A stretch of DNA of 64,000 bases from Methyloceanibacter caenitepidi. Its GTDB lineage: Bacteria; Pseudomonadota; Alphaproteobacteria; Rhizobiales; Methyloligellaceae. Positions 9,343 to 18,871 of this stretch are shown in pieces (within the stretch, counting starts at the first letter, position 1; the number at the start of each line of letters is the position of its first letter). The stretch spans positions 1,612,001 to 1,676,000 of the forward strand of contig NZ_AP014648.1 in NCBI RefSeq assembly GCF_000828475.1. Reading direction: 5' to 3'. The translations under genes and the position numbers were made by a program. The notes under the pieces are model-generated. The model was not told the DNA's origin. It did no database searches and saw only the letters and a program-made list of their open reading frames with translations.

Positions 9343-11043
9343 ATGGCACAGCCCGAAAACCAGACTCCAACCCCAGCCGAAGCGCGCGCGGCGCGCGTCT
9401 ATCACGCGCGCTGCCGTACCCGGTTCCGGCTGGCCTGCCTGGGCTTCGCCTTGGCGTTCGTCTTGATCGGCGGACGTCTTGTATCTCTCGGGCTTGCCGG
9501 CAGTGGGCCTGGACGAGGCGGCGCCTACGATATCTCGACCACCATCCATCGCCCCGACATCCTCGACCGCAACGGGCAATTGCTCGCGACCGACATTCGT
9601 GGCGCCACGCTCTTCGCCGATCCCAAGCGCATCCTCGATGCCGACGAAGTCGTGAACGGCGTAGCGAGCGTGCTCCCGGACATCAACCGGGCCAAGCTCC
9701 GCAAGCAACTCGCGGGAAGCGGGCGTTTTGTGCGTATCGCCCGTGAGTTGGCGCCCAGCCAGCAGCAGCGTGTGCACGACCTCGGGCTGCCGGGCCTCGG
9801 CTTCATCCAGGAGTACCGCCGCTTCTACCCGGTCGGGCCGACCGCCAGTCATGTCGTGGGGCTGGTCGACGTGGACAACCGAGGTCTCGGGGGCATCGAG
9901 AAGTTCATCGACAACAACCCGCAGCTGACGATGATGAACCCGCAAACCGAGTCGGGTGGCGAGACCGTGGCGGTGTCGCTCGACGTCGGCGCGCAGCACG
10001 TCCTGCGGGAAGAGCTCGCCAATGCGATGACGCTCTATGAGGCCAAAGCCGCGTCGGGCATCGTCATGGACGTGCGTACCGGAGAGGTCGTCGCCCTCGC
10101 GTCGCTGCCCGATTTCAATCCCCATCGCCGCGAGGAGGCGCTGGACAAGAACAGGATCAACCGCGTCGGCTTCGGCGTCTACGAATTGGGCTCGGTCTTC
10201 AAGGCCATCACAGTCGCGGGCATCCTCGATTCCGGTCTGGCGAACGTCAATTCCGTCTACGACGCTACGAGCCCCATCTATTTCGGCCGCTTCTCGATCA
10301 GCGACTTCCATGGCAAGCGCCGCCCGCTCACCGTGACCGAGGCCTTCATCTACTCCTCGAACATCGCTTCGGCGAAAATGGCAATGCATATGGGCGTGCC
10401 GGCCCATCAAGCTTTTCTCAAGAAGCTCGGTCTCCTCGATCCCGTCGTTACGGAGCTTGGACCCAGCGCCGCGCCGATCGTGCCCAAGCATTGGAAGAAG
10501 CTGAACACGATGACGATCGCCTTCGGGCACGGGCTCTCTGTGACGCCGCTTCAGCTGGCGGCGGCGACCGTGCCGCTCATGAATGGCGGCCTTGCCATTC
10601 CGCCTACGTTCCTGCCGCGTACCCGCGAGGAGGCCTTGGCCGTCTCGAAACGTGTGGTCTCGCCGGAAACCAGCGCGGCGATGGTGAAGCTGATGCGAGA
10701 GAATGTGCTGCGCGGTTCGGGCAAGCGGGCAAATGCGGAAGGCTACCGCGTGGGCGGCAAGACCGGGACGGCGGAGAAGGTGGTCAACGGGCGCTATGCG
10801 CGCCACTCGCTGCTGAACAGTTTCCTATCCGTCTTCCCGACCGACGATCCGCAATACGTGGTTCTCGTGACCTTGGACGAGCCGCAGCGTGTGGAAGCCA
10901 CGAACTGGAATTCCACGGCCGGCGTGAACGCGGCCCCGACCGTCGGGAAGATTGTGGCGCGGATCGCACCGATCCTCGGGGTGCAGCCCAGGCTCGACGA
11001 GACCGCCTCGCGGTTTGACGCCAAGACGTCGGCCACCTATTAG
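9343..11043 (+). CDS. ftsI: penicillin-binding protein 3 (septal transpeptidase FtsI)
   Basis: 566 residues. It cross-links septal peptidoglycan and works with FtsW. A cytoplasmic tail and one membrane helix (LACLGFALAFVLIGG) precede a pedestal domain and the transpeptidase. Active-site motifs are Ser284-V-F-Lys287 (ELGSVFKAIT), Ser338-Ser-Asn340 (IYSSNIAS) and Lys473-T-G-T (VGGKTGTAEK). The residue after the catalytic serine is V rather than the more common T, which is not unusual in the family. A gap of 78 nt follows before murE. Confidence 0.96.
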   Translation: MAQPENQTPTPAEARAARVYHARCRTRFRLACLGFALAFVLIGGRLVSLGLAGSGPGRGGAYDISTTIHRPDILDRNGQLLATDIRGATLFADPKRILDADEVVNGVASVLPDINRAKLRKQLAGSGRFVRIARELAPSQQQRVHDLGLPGLGFIQEYRRFYPVGPTASHVVGLVDVDNRGLGGIEKFIDNNPQLTMMNPQTESGGETVAVSLDVGAQHVLREELANAMTLYEAKAASGIVMDVRTGEVVALASLPDFNPHRREEALDKNRINRVGFGVYELGSVFKAITVAGILDSGLANVNSVYDATSPIYFGRFSISDFHGKRRPLTVTEAFIYSSNIASAKMAMHMGVPAHQAFLKKLGLLDPVVTELGPSAAPIVPKHWKKLNTMTIAFGHGLSVTPLQLAAATVPLMNGGLAIPPTFLPRTREEALAVSKRVVSPETSAAMVKLMRENVLRGSGKRANAEGYRVGGKTGTAEKVVNGRYARHSLLNSFLSVFPTDDPQYVVLVTLDEPQRVEATNWNSTAGVNAAPTVGKIVARIAPILGVQPRLDETASRFDAKTSATY

Positions 11044-11121
11044 AAGACGGTCTTGGCACAATACCGCTCATGACGGTATTGAGATTCTCAATTGATATGA
11101 GCCGGTTATAGGCATTCGGAC

Positions 11122-12573
11122 ATGACCCTCGGTGAATTGGTAGGACCGGAGGCGAAGTTGAGCGCGGCGGTTGCGGCGCTGCCGATTGCAGGCATTGCCG
11201 CCGACAGCCGGCAGGTGAAGCCGGGCTTCCTGTTCGCAGCCTTGTCTGGGGTCAATACGGACGGGGCCCGCTTTGCGGCCGACGCCGTGGCGCGGGGCGC
11301 TGTCGCCGTCTTGGCATCCGAACCGATGGATGTGGGCGCGCCCGTCATCGCTGTTCCCGATCCCCGCCGAACCCTTGCATTGATCGCCGCGCGCTTCTTC
11401 GGCGCTCAGCCCGAGACGACGGTGGCCGTCACAGGCACCAACGGCAAGACGTCTGTCGCGGCCTTCACGCGCCAGCTTTGGAGCAATGCGGGCCATGCGG
11501 CGGCAAGCCTCGGCACGGTCGGTGTCGTGTCGCCGTCAGGCACCAAGGTGTTGCGGCACACCACCCCCGATCCCATCGAACTGCACGGCCTTCTCGCCGG
11601 CCTCGTTGCCGAAGGCGTAACCCATCTGGCGCTGGAGGCCTCCAGTCACGGCTTGCAGCAACGGCGTCTCGATGGCGTCGTCTTGAAGGCGGGGGCATTC
11701 ACCAACATCTCGCGCGACCATTTGGACTATCACGCAAGCTTCGAAGATTACTTCGCGCAGAAGCTGCGTCTGTTCACCGAGCTGCTACAGCCTGGCGCGA
11801 CGGCGGTCATCGATATGGACAGCGTGGAGAGCACGCGTGTCGCCGATGCCGCCAAGGAGCGGGGCCTCACTGTTTTCGGCGTGGGGCGGGCGGGAGAGAC
11901 GTTGCGCCTCGTCTCGGCGGAGATCGAAGGCTTCGCGCAACGCCTAGAGATCGAACATGCAGGGAAAACCTACACGGTGCTGCTGCCGCTTGTCGGCGAG
12001 TTTCAGGCGAGCAATGCGCTTGTTGCCGCCGGCCTTGTCATCGCGACGGGCGCGAGCGCGGACGAGGTCCTGCCACGCCTCGAACATTTGCAGGGTGCGA
12101 CGGGACGATTGGAACTTGCGGGAACGTCCCACTACGGCGCGCCGATCTTCATCGATTATGCCCACACGCCCGATGCGCTCTCCAAAGCGCTCGACAGCTT
12201 GCGGCCCTATGCGGACAATCGGCTCTTCGTCGTCTTCGGCTGTGGCGGCGACCGCGATCGCGGCAAGCGCCCCCAGATGGGCGCGGCTGCGGCAGCCAAG
12301 TCGGACGTGGTCATCGTGACAGACGACAATCCGCGCAGCGAAGATCCCGCCGCCATTCGCGATGAGATCCTGGTTGCCGTTCCGGGAGGCCGCGAGATTG
12401 GCGATCGCGCCACGGCGATCTCCGAGGCGATCCGCATGATCCGCGCTGGCGACGTCTTGCTCGTGGCGGGCAAGGGGCACGAGACCGGCCAGACCGTTGG
12501 AACGACCGTCATTCCATTTTCCGATCACGACGCGGTCGCCGCCGCGCTGACCAAGGGGGCACAACTTGGCTGA
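11122..12573 (+). CDS. murE: UDP-MurNAc-L-Ala-D-Glu:meso-diaminopimelate ligase MurE
   Basis: 483 residues. An ATP-dependent ligase that adds the third residue of the stem peptide in the cytoplasm. The P-loop is TGTNGKT (Lys109). The central domain has HTTPDP and EASSHGL. Asp402-Asn-Pro-Arg405 (DDNPRSEDP) is the motif that selects meso-diaminopimelate rather than lysine, so the wall is of the Gram-negative type. The stop is inside the murF start (TTGGCTGA, 8-nt overlap). Confidence 0.97.
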   Translation: MTLGELVGPEAKLSAAVAALPIAGIAADSRQVKPGFLFAALSGVNTDGARFAADAVARGAVAVLASEPMDVGAPVIAVPDPRRTLALIAARFFGAQPETTVAVTGTNGKTSVAAFTRQLWSNAGHAAASLGTVGVVSPSGTKVLRHTTPDPIELHGLLAGLVAEGVTHLALEASSHGLQQRRLDGVVLKAGAFTNISRDHLDYHASFEDYFAQKLRLFTELLQPGATAVIDMDSVESTRVADAAKERGLTVFGVGRAGETLRLVSAEIEGFAQRLEIEHAGKTYTVLLPLVGEFQASNALVAAGLVIATGASADEVLPRLEHLQGATGRLELAGTSHYGAPIFIDYAHTPDALSKALDSLRPYADNRLFVVFGCGGDRDRGKRPQMGAAAAAKSDVVIVTDDNPRSEDPAAIRDEILVAVPGGREIGDRATAISEAIRMIRAGDVLLVAGKGHETGQTVGTTVIPFSDHDAVAAALTKGAQLG

Positions 12574-14014
12574 TCCACTCTGGACCTTGGGCGAGGTCAT
12601 CAGCGCCACGGACGGCCGATGCGAGGGGGACCCCGCCGCGCCGATTACCGGATTTTCCATCGACAGTCGCGCCATCGAACCTGGCGAAGGGTTTATCGCG
12701 ATCCGCGGACCGAACCGCGATGGTCACGACTTCGTCGCGAAAGCCCTGGAGACGGAGGCAGGCTGCGCCATCGTGGAAGAGACGTTTCCGGCGGACACTT
12801 CAATCGAGCAGGGCGGCGCCGGTGCGCCCTCCGAGTACGATGAAGCGCGTCTGGTCCGCGTTCGGGACACGTTCGAAGCGCTCAACGATCTCGGCCGGGA
12901 GGGCCGCGACCGCACGGACCATGCCGTCGTGATCGGGGTGACCGGCAGCGCGGGCAAGACGGGAACGAAGGAGGCGCTTCGGGTCGCTCTCAGCCCAAGC
13001 GGCAGCGTCCACGCCTCGGCAAAGTCCTTCAACAACCATTGGGGCGTGCCGCTCACCCTCGCCAACATGCCGCGCGGCATCGACTACGGCGTATTCGAGA
13101 TGGGTATGAACCATGCGGGCGAGATTTCCGCGCTCACACGTCTCGTGCGTCCGCATATCGCGATCGTCACGACCGTGGCGCCGGTCCATCTCGGCTTCTT
13201 TGCGTCGGTGGAGGAGATCGCCGATGCCAAGGCGGAGATCTTCGAGGGGCTGGTACCGGGCGGCTCCGCCGTTATCAACCGCGATAACCCGCACTTCGAA
13301 CGCCTGACCGCGGCCGCGCGCAGCGAGGGTGCGGAGGTCGTATCCTTCGGCGAGGATGAGCGGTCGACGGTCCGTCTCATGCACTGCGACCTCGACCCGA
13401 ACGGCTCGACGGTGACGTCGGATATCCTCGGCGAAACGATCACGTACCGTGTAGGCGCACCGGGACGCCACGTGGTTCAGAACATGCTTGCGGTCCTCGG
13501 CGCGGTGAAACTCGCCGGCGCCGATCTCAAGGCGGCTGCAGAAGCGCTGGGTGCGCTCCAACCGCCTGTGGGCCGCGGCCAACGGTTTGTCATCGCGACG
13601 GAACGGGACCCGGTCTGCATCGTTGATGAGTCCTATAACGCCAACCCGGCCTCCATGCGCGCGGCTCTCGCGACACTGGGGCTGACGCCCCGCAGCGAAT
13701 ACAAGCGGCGTGTGGTCGTGCTTGGCGATATGCTCGAACTCGGCAAGGACAGCCCAAGACTTCATCGCGAACTCGCGGAAGCCGTTGACGCGGCGGGTAT
13801 AGATGTTGTCTTTGCGTCCGGCGCGGACATGGCCTCGTTGTTCGAAGCGGTGCCAAAGGAGCGGCGTGGCGCGTACGCAAAAACGTCGGAGGAACTGGCG
13901 CCGGCGCTGCTGTCGACTGTGCAGCCCGGCGACATTGTTATGGTCAAGGGCTCGCTGGGTAGCCGCATGGCGCCGCTTGTCGACGAGCTAAAGCGTAAGT
14001 TCGAAGACCGTTAA
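12566..14014 (+). CDS. murF: UDP-MurNAc-tripeptide:D-Ala-D-Ala ligase MurF
   Basis: 482 residues. It adds the D-Ala-D-Ala dipeptide to complete the pentapeptide precursor. The P-loop is [11 protein letters not shown] (Lys131), followed by [25 protein letters not shown] and [15 protein letters not shown], all characteristic. I chose the TTG at 12566, preceded by AAGGGGG and overlapping the murE stop, because the sequence is family-like from there ([15 protein letters not shown]). The TTG start should keep its level below that of murE unless translation is coupled. Confidence 0.96.
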   Translation: MADPLWTLGEVISATDGRCEGDPAAPITGFSIDSRAIEPGEGFIAIRGPNRDGHDFVAKALETEAGCAIVEETFPADTSIEQGGAGAPSEYDEARLVRVRDTFEALNDLGREGRDRTDHAVVIGVTGSAGKTGTKEALRVALSPSGSVHASAKSFNNHWGVPLTLANMPRGIDYGVFEMGMNHAGEISALTRLVRPHIAIVTTVAPVHLGFFASVEEIADAKAEIFEGLVPGGSAVINRDNPHFERLTAAARSEGAEVVSFGEDERSTVRLMHCDLDPNGSTVTSDILGETITYRVGAPGRHVVQNMLAVLGAVKLAGADLKAAAEALGALQPPVGRGQRFVIATERDPVCIVDESYNANPASMRAALATLGLTPRSEYKRRVVVLGDMLELGKDSPRLHRELAEAVDAAGIDVVFASGADMASLFEAVPKERRGAYAKTSEELAPALLSTVQPGDIVMVKGSLGSRMAPLVDELKRKFEDR

Positions 14015-14073
14015 TTCCGGCCGCTGGAGCCGCGGTGCCCGATGGGTCGCCGAATAGGGGGGGTAGAAACGCG

Positions 14074-15162
14074 ATGTTTTACTGGTTGGCGGAACTTGCG
14101 CCCGACGTCGCCGTTCTCAATATCTTCCGCTACATCACCTTCCGCACGGGCGGGGCCATCGTCACCGCCTTGCTGTTCGTGTTCTTCTTCGGGCCCCGCG
14201 TCATTCGCTCCTTGCGCGTGCGCCAGGGCAAGGGTCAGCCGATCCGCACCGAAGGCCCGCAGAGCCACATCATCCAGAAGCAAGGCACGCCGACCATGGG
14301 CGGCCTGATGATCCTGTCGGGCCTCGTCGTCTCGGTGCTGCTGTGGGGCAACCTGAGCAATCCCTATGTCTGGGTCGTGCTGTTGCTGACTCTGGTCTAC
14401 GGAGCGGTTGGCTTCTACGACGACTATCTCAAGGTCACGAAGCAGTCCGTGCTGGGTTTTGCGGGACGCATCAAGATCGTCATCGAGGCCGGCGCGGCCA
14501 TCATCGCGACGTACGTCATCGCCTCTGTCGGGGAACCGCCACTCTCGACGACCCTGACCATTCCCTTTTTCAAGGACACGGTTATTCCGCTTGGCATGTG
14601 GATGTTCGTGATATTCGGCACCTTCATCATCGTGGGGGCCGGCAACGCGGTGAATCTCACCGACGGTCTGGACGGTCTCGCGATCGTTCCCGTCATGATC
14701 GCCGCCGCGACATTCGGATTCATCGCCTATGTTGTCGGCAACTCGCTCTTCGCCGACTACCTCCAGATTCATTTCGTCAACGGCACCGGTGAGCTGGCCA
14801 TCATTTGCGGGGCTCTAGTTGGCGCGGGGCTCGGCTTCCTCTGGTTCAACGCGCCGCCCGCGCTCATCTTCATGGGCGATACAGGGTCGCTCGCGCTCGG
14901 CGGCGCGCTGGGTACGATCGCGGTGGCGACGAAGCACGAACTCGTGCTGGCTATCGTCGGCGGTCTCTTCGTTCTCGAGGCCGTCTCGGTGATCGTTCAG
15001 GTCGCGTCCTTCAAGATGTTCGGCAAGCGCGTGTTCCGTATGGCGCCGCTGCACCATCATTTCGAACAGAAGGGCTGGCCGGAATCGACCGTTGTTATCC
15101 GCTTCTGGATCATCTCCGTTGTGCTCGCGCTCGCCGGTCTGGCGACCCTGAAATTGCGGTAG
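14074..15162 (+). CDS. mraY: phospho-MurNAc-pentapeptide translocase MraY
   Basis: 362 residues with about ten transmembrane helices. It transfers phospho-MurNAc-pentapeptide to undecaprenyl phosphate, making lipid I at the inner membrane. Diagnostic motifs are KQGTPTMGG, the Asp pair in [18 protein letters not shown], and the histidine motif [14 protein letters not shown]. The ATG at 14074, about 10 nt after a G-rich ribosome site, gives the usual MFYWL start. An in-frame GTG at 14035 would add an unlikely 13 residues. Confidence 0.97.
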   Translation: MFYWLAELAPDVAVLNIFRYITFRTGGAIVTALLFVFFFGPRVIRSLRVRQGKGQPIRTEGPQSHIIQKQGTPTMGGLMILSGLVVSVLLWGNLSNPYVWVVLLLTLVYGAVGFYDDYLKVTKQSVLGFAGRIKIVIEAGAAIIATYVIASVGEPPLSTTLTIPFFKDTVIPLGMWMFVIFGTFIIVGAGNAVNLTDGLDGLAIVPVMIAAATFGFIAYVVGNSLFADYLQIHFVNGTGELAIICGALVGAGLGFLWFNAPPALIFMGDTGSLALGGALGTIAVATKHELVLAIVGGLFVLEAVSVIVQVASFKMFGKRVFRMAPLHHHFEQKGWPESTVVIRFWIISVVLALAGLATLKLR

Positions 15163-15174
15163 ATTGCGCCCATC

Positions 15175-16575
15175 ATGATTCCCGTTACGATCTTCGCTGG
15201 GCGCAAGCTGGCGGTCGTCGGCGCAGGTCTCAGCGGTCTTGCGACAGCGCGTTCCCTGCAAGAGGGCGGCGCGGACGTTGTCATCTGGGACGACAAGGAG
15301 GCGGGCCGCGCCCAGGCCGCCGAGGCTGGGTTTGCCGTCGAGGATCTCTCCAACGCGGACTTTGCCGCGTTCGCGGCGCTCATACTCGCACCCGGCATCC
15401 CGCTCACCCACCCCGAACCCCATTGGAGCGTGCCGAAGGCGCGCGCAGCCGGCATCGAGGTCATCGGCGACGTCGAGTTGTTTTTCCGGGCGCATCAGGC
15501 GTCCGGCATCGACTGCAAGGTCGTCGCCATCACCGGGACCAACGGCAAGTCCACCACGACGGCGCTGACGGCGCATCTCCTGGAATCGGCGGGCAGAGAC
15601 GTCGCCCTCGGTGGCAATATCGGCAACGCCGTACTCGATCTCGCGCCGTTCGCGCCGGGCCGCGTCTACGTCCTCGAACTGTCGTCCTACCAGATCGACC
15701 TGACGCCCTCGCTGAAGCCCGACGCAGCGGCGCTCCTGAACATCACCCCGGACCATCTCGATCGCCACGGTTCGCTCGAGGGCTATGCGAGCGTGAAGGC
15801 GCGGATTTTCGCGCAGCTTGCGCCCGACGCGACGGCAGTAATCGGCGTCGACGACGTGCCCTGCCGGGCCATCGCGGAAACGCTTCGGGGCCCCTATGCC
15901 GTCAAGCGCATCTCTATTCGAGGGCCCGTGCAGAACGGAGTTTGGGCGAGCGATGCGACGATCATGGCGATGGAAGGCGGCAAAGAGGTCGCACGTGCTG
16001 ATCTCGCGGGCATTGGGTCCCTGCGCGGCGCGCACAACTGGCAGAACGCCGCGACCGCCTATGCGCTGGCCCGTAGCCAAGGCGTCGAGCCGGTTGCACT
16101 TCAGGAGGGCTTGAGAAGCTTCGGCGGCCTCGCCCACCGCATGGAACAGGTGGGTCGAGCGGGCAAGGTGCTGTTCGTGAACGACTCCAAAGCCACCAAT
16201 GCGGACGCCGCCGGGAAGGCACTGGGCAGCTTCGACAACATCTATTGGATCGTCGGCGGTGTGGCCAAAGAAGGCGGCCTTGCGGGGCTCGAGTCCTTCT
16301 ATCCGCGGATCGCGCGGGCCTATCTCATTGGTGAAGCGTCCGACGCCTTCGCGGGCCAGTTGGGGGACGCCATCCCCCATATTGCCTGCGGGACGCTTGA
16401 CCGCGCCGTGGACCTGGCGGCCGCCGATGCGAGCAGGTCGCAAGCGGATGAGCCTGTTGTGCTATTGTCCCCAGCCTGTGCGTCGTTCGACCAGTATCCC
16501 AATTTCGCCAAGCGGGGCGACGCTTTCAAAGAACTCGTGATGCAGCGTAACGGTGTCACAAGCCTTAGCGGGTAG
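15175..16575 (+). CDS. murD: UDP-MurNAc-L-Ala:D-glutamate ligase MurD
   Basis: 466 residues. It adds D-glutamate to UDP-MurNAc-L-alanine. The N-terminal Rossmann-like domain has VVGAGLSGLATARSL, the P-loop is TGTNGKSTT (Lys125), and the central domain has GGNIGNAVLD, ELSSYQID and LNITPDHLDRH. The C-terminal domain has FVNDSKATNADA and LLSPACASFDQYPNFAKRGD, both typical of MurD. It is separated from mraY by 12 nt and from ftsW by about 11 nt. Confidence 0.96.
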   Translation: MIPVTIFAGRKLAVVGAGLSGLATARSLQEGGADVVIWDDKEAGRAQAAEAGFAVEDLSNADFAAFAALILAPGIPLTHPEPHWSVPKARAAGIEVIGDVELFFRAHQASGIDCKVVAITGTNGKSTTTALTAHLLESAGRDVALGGNIGNAVLDLAPFAPGRVYVLELSSYQIDLTPSLKPDAAALLNITPDHLDRHGSLEGYASVKARIFAQLAPDATAVIGVDDVPCRAIAETLRGPYAVKRISIRGPVQNGVWASDATIMAMEGGKEVARADLAGIGSLRGAHNWQNAATAYALARSQGVEPVALQEGLRSFGGLAHRMEQVGRAGKVLFVNDSKATNADAAGKALGSFDNIYWIVGGVAKEGGLAGLESFYPRIARAYLIGEASDAFAGQLGDAIPHIACGTLDRAVDLAAADASRSQADEPVVLLSPACASFDQYPNFAKRGDAFKELVMQRNGVTSLSG

Positions 16576-16586
16576 GGTTGCGTGTC

Positions 16587-17765
16587 ATGAGGATCACGCG
16601 CGCCGACAAAAGCGTCCTTTCCGATTGGTGGTTCACCGTCGATCGGCTGATGCTTGTCGCCCTGATGCTGCTGATGGGTGCGGGCGTGGTGCTGTCGCTG
16701 GCCGCCAGCCCGCCCATTGCGGAAAAGCTCGGGCTCGATCAGTTCCATTTCGTGCGGCGTCATGTGGCGATGCTCCTGCCGGCCTTCGCAATCATGTTCG
16801 CCGCATCCACCCTGACACCCAAGCAAATCCGGCGCGCGAGCCTCATCATCTTCGTGATCGGCATCGCCTTGATGGTGGGTATCCTGTTTGTCGGGCCCGA
16901 GGTGAAAGGCGCCAAGCGCTGGCTGCACATGGGTCCCATCGGCATCCAGCCGTCGGAATTCGTGAAGCCCGCCTTCATCGTGCTCAGCGCCTGGCTCTTC
17001 AATGAAAGCCAGAAACGAAAAGACGTCCCTGGGCTGGAACTGGCGATCCTGATTTACGCCGTGTTCGCGCTGCTCCTCGTCCTGCAGCCTGACTTCGGGC
17101 AGACGCTCCTCATCAGTATTGTCTGGGGCGGACTGTTCTTCATGGCCGGGATCAACATGATCTGGATCGTGGTCCTGATCGGTCTGGGCGTGCTGGGGCT
17201 GCTCTCCGCCTATTTCCTGCTGCCCCATGTGGCCTCCCGTATCGATCGCTTCCTCTTCCCCGCCACCGGCGACACCTACCAATCCGACCGTTCGCTGGAA
17301 TCCTTCCTGCGTGGCGGGTGGTTCGGGCGCGGGCCGGGCGAGGGGACCGTCAAGGATGTCCTGCCGGACTCCCATACGGACTTCATCTTCGCCGTCGCGG
17401 CCGAGGAATACGGCCTGATCGCCTGTCTGATCCTGCTGATCTTGTTCGCTTTCATCGTCCTGCGGGGACTGTCGAAGGCCTCTCAGGAAAGCGATGGGTT
17501 CATCCGGCACGCCATTGCGGGGCTGGTGATGCTGTTCGGATTGCAAACCTTGATCAATATGGCCGTGAATGTCGGTCTCCTGCCCGCCAAGGGGATGACG
17601 CTGCCCTTCATTTCCTTTGGCGGTTCGTCCATGCTTGCCATGGCGCTCACCATGGGCTTTACGCTGGGGCTGACCCGCAAACGACCGAGGGCGGGACGTT
17701 TGGAGTATTCGGCAACCGCCGCGCATGACGGGGATCCTGCGAAGGCCAGGGGGCAGACGGCTTGA
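16587..17765 (+). CDS. ftsW: septal peptidoglycan glycosyltransferase FtsW
   Basis: 392 residues, SEDS family, about ten transmembrane helices. It polymerises lipid II at the septum together with FtsI. Family motifs are GAKRWLHMGPIGIQPSEFVK, LQPDFGQ, LPDSHTDFIFAVAAEEYG and LPFISFGGSSM. The ATG at 16587 is preferred; a TTG 9 nt upstream is possible. The stop overlaps the murG start (TTGA). Confidence 0.96.
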   Translation: MRITRADKSVLSDWWFTVDRLMLVALMLLMGAGVVLSLAASPPIAEKLGLDQFHFVRRHVAMLLPAFAIMFAASTLTPKQIRRASLIIFVIGIALMVGILFVGPEVKGAKRWLHMGPIGIQPSEFVKPAFIVLSAWLFNESQKRKDVPGLELAILIYAVFALLLVLQPDFGQTLLISIVWGGLFFMAGINMIWIVVLIGLGVLGLLSAYFLLPHVASRIDRFLFPATGDTYQSDRSLESFLRGGWFGRGPGEGTVKDVLPDSHTDFIFAVAAEEYGLIACLILLILFAFIVLRGLSKASQESDGFIRHAIAGLVMLFGLQTLINMAVNVGLLPAKGMTLPFISFGGSSMLAMALTMGFTLGLTRKRPRAGRLEYSATAAHDGDPAKARGQTA

Positions 17766-18865
17766 CCCAGACCATTCTACTCGCCGCCGGAGGCACGGGC
17801 GGACATCTCTTCCCGGCGACGGCCCTGGCCCAGGAACTGACGCGGCGCGGGTTCGCGGTGGAATTGGCGACGGACGAGCGGGCCGGGCAGTACGGCACCG
17901 ACTTCCCCGCGCGCGCCACCTACCAGGTGCCCTCGGCCACGTTCTCCGGGCGATCACCCGGGGCGGTCATGAAGACGCTGTCCACGCTGAGCAAGGGCTA
18001 TTTCCGGGCCCGGCGCTTGCTGGAGATGGTGCAGCCGCACGTGGTCGTTGGCTTCGGCGGCTATCCCACCTTACCGCCTCTGCTCGCCGCCCGGTCGCTG
18101 GGGATCCCGACGGTCCTGCACGAGCAGAACGCGGTGATGGGGCGCGCCAATCGCCTGTTGTCCCGCTTCGCCGATGCCATCGCCTTGTCCTTCGCGACGA
18201 CGAAGCATCTGCGGCGCAGCGCGGAAAAGCGTTCGGTCGTGACCGGCAATCCGGTACGCGATGCGGTCGTGAGTTTTCGCGACCAAGCCTATGCGCCGCC
18301 GGAGGCCGCGGGCCGGCTCTTGCTGCTCATCTTCGGCGGCAGCCAGGGCGCGCGGTTCTTCTCCGAGATGATGCCGCAAGCCCTGGCCAAACTGCCGTCG
18401 CCCCTACGCTGGCGCTTGACGGTCGTCCAGCAGGCGCGGCCCGAGGATGTCGCGGAGGTACGCGATGCCTACCGCGAAGCCGAAATCACGGCTCACGTGG
18501 CGCCGTTCTTTAAGGACCTGCCGGAGCGGATCGCGAATTCCCATCTCATTGTTTCCCGGGCAGGGGCGTCGACCGTGGCCGAAGTCACAGCGATCGGGCG
18601 TCCGGCTATTCTCGTGCCGCTGCCCCATGCCATCGACAACGATCAGCTCGAGAACGCGCGGCGCCTTGAAGACAGCGGCGGGGGCTGGTGCATGCACCAG
18701 TCCAGTATTTCGCCGGAGTTCTTGGCCGGGCGGCTCGAGGAATTGCTCGGCAACCCGGACAGGCTGGCGCAGGCGGCCGCCAAGTCGAAAGCCATGGGGA
18801 ATGTCTATGCGGTGAACAGGCTCGCCGACCTCGTGGCGGATCTAGCCGGACCGGACGGAGTGTAG
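17762..18865 (+). CDS. murG: lipid I N-acetylglucosaminyltransferase MurG
   Basis: 367 residues, a GT-B glycosyltransferase on the cytoplasmic face of the inner membrane that turns lipid I into lipid II. The N-terminal glycine loop GGTGGH is at residues 10-15 and VGFGGYPTLPPL follows. HEQNAVMGRANR, FGGSQGARF, and the donor site (SRAGASTVAEVTAIG, LPHAIDNDQLENARRL) are characteristic. The start is TTG at 17762 with an AGGGGG motif upstream, overlapping the ftsW stop by 4 nt. Confidence 0.96.
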   Translation: MTQTILLAAGGTGGHLFPATALAQELTRRGFAVELATDERAGQYGTDFPARATYQVPSATFSGRSPGAVMKTLSTLSKGYFRARRLLEMVQPHVVVGFGGYPTLPPLLAARSLGIPTVLHEQNAVMGRANRLLSRFADAIALSFATTKHLRRSAEKRSVVTGNPVRDAVVSFRDQAYAPPEAAGRLLLLIFGGSQGARFFSEMMPQALAKLPSPLRWRLTVVQQARPEDVAEVRDAYREAEITAHVAPFFKDLPERIANSHLIVSRAGASTVAEVTAIGRPAILVPLPHAIDNDQLENARRLEDSGGGWCMHQSSISPEFLAGRLEELLGNPDRLAQAAAKSKAMGNVYAVNRLADLVADLAGPDGV

Positions 18866-18871
18866 GCGACC

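Noticed and set aside
8839..10806. 655-codon open frame antisense to ftsI
   Set aside because: It lies wholly opposite ftsL/ftsI, has arginine- and aspartate-heavy composition typical of GC-rich antisense frames, and shows no domain.
14815..17957. Long minus-strand frames (542 and 545 codons) opposite mraY, murD and ftsW
   Set aside because: Antisense shadows of verified genes; no recognisable motif and no ribosome site.
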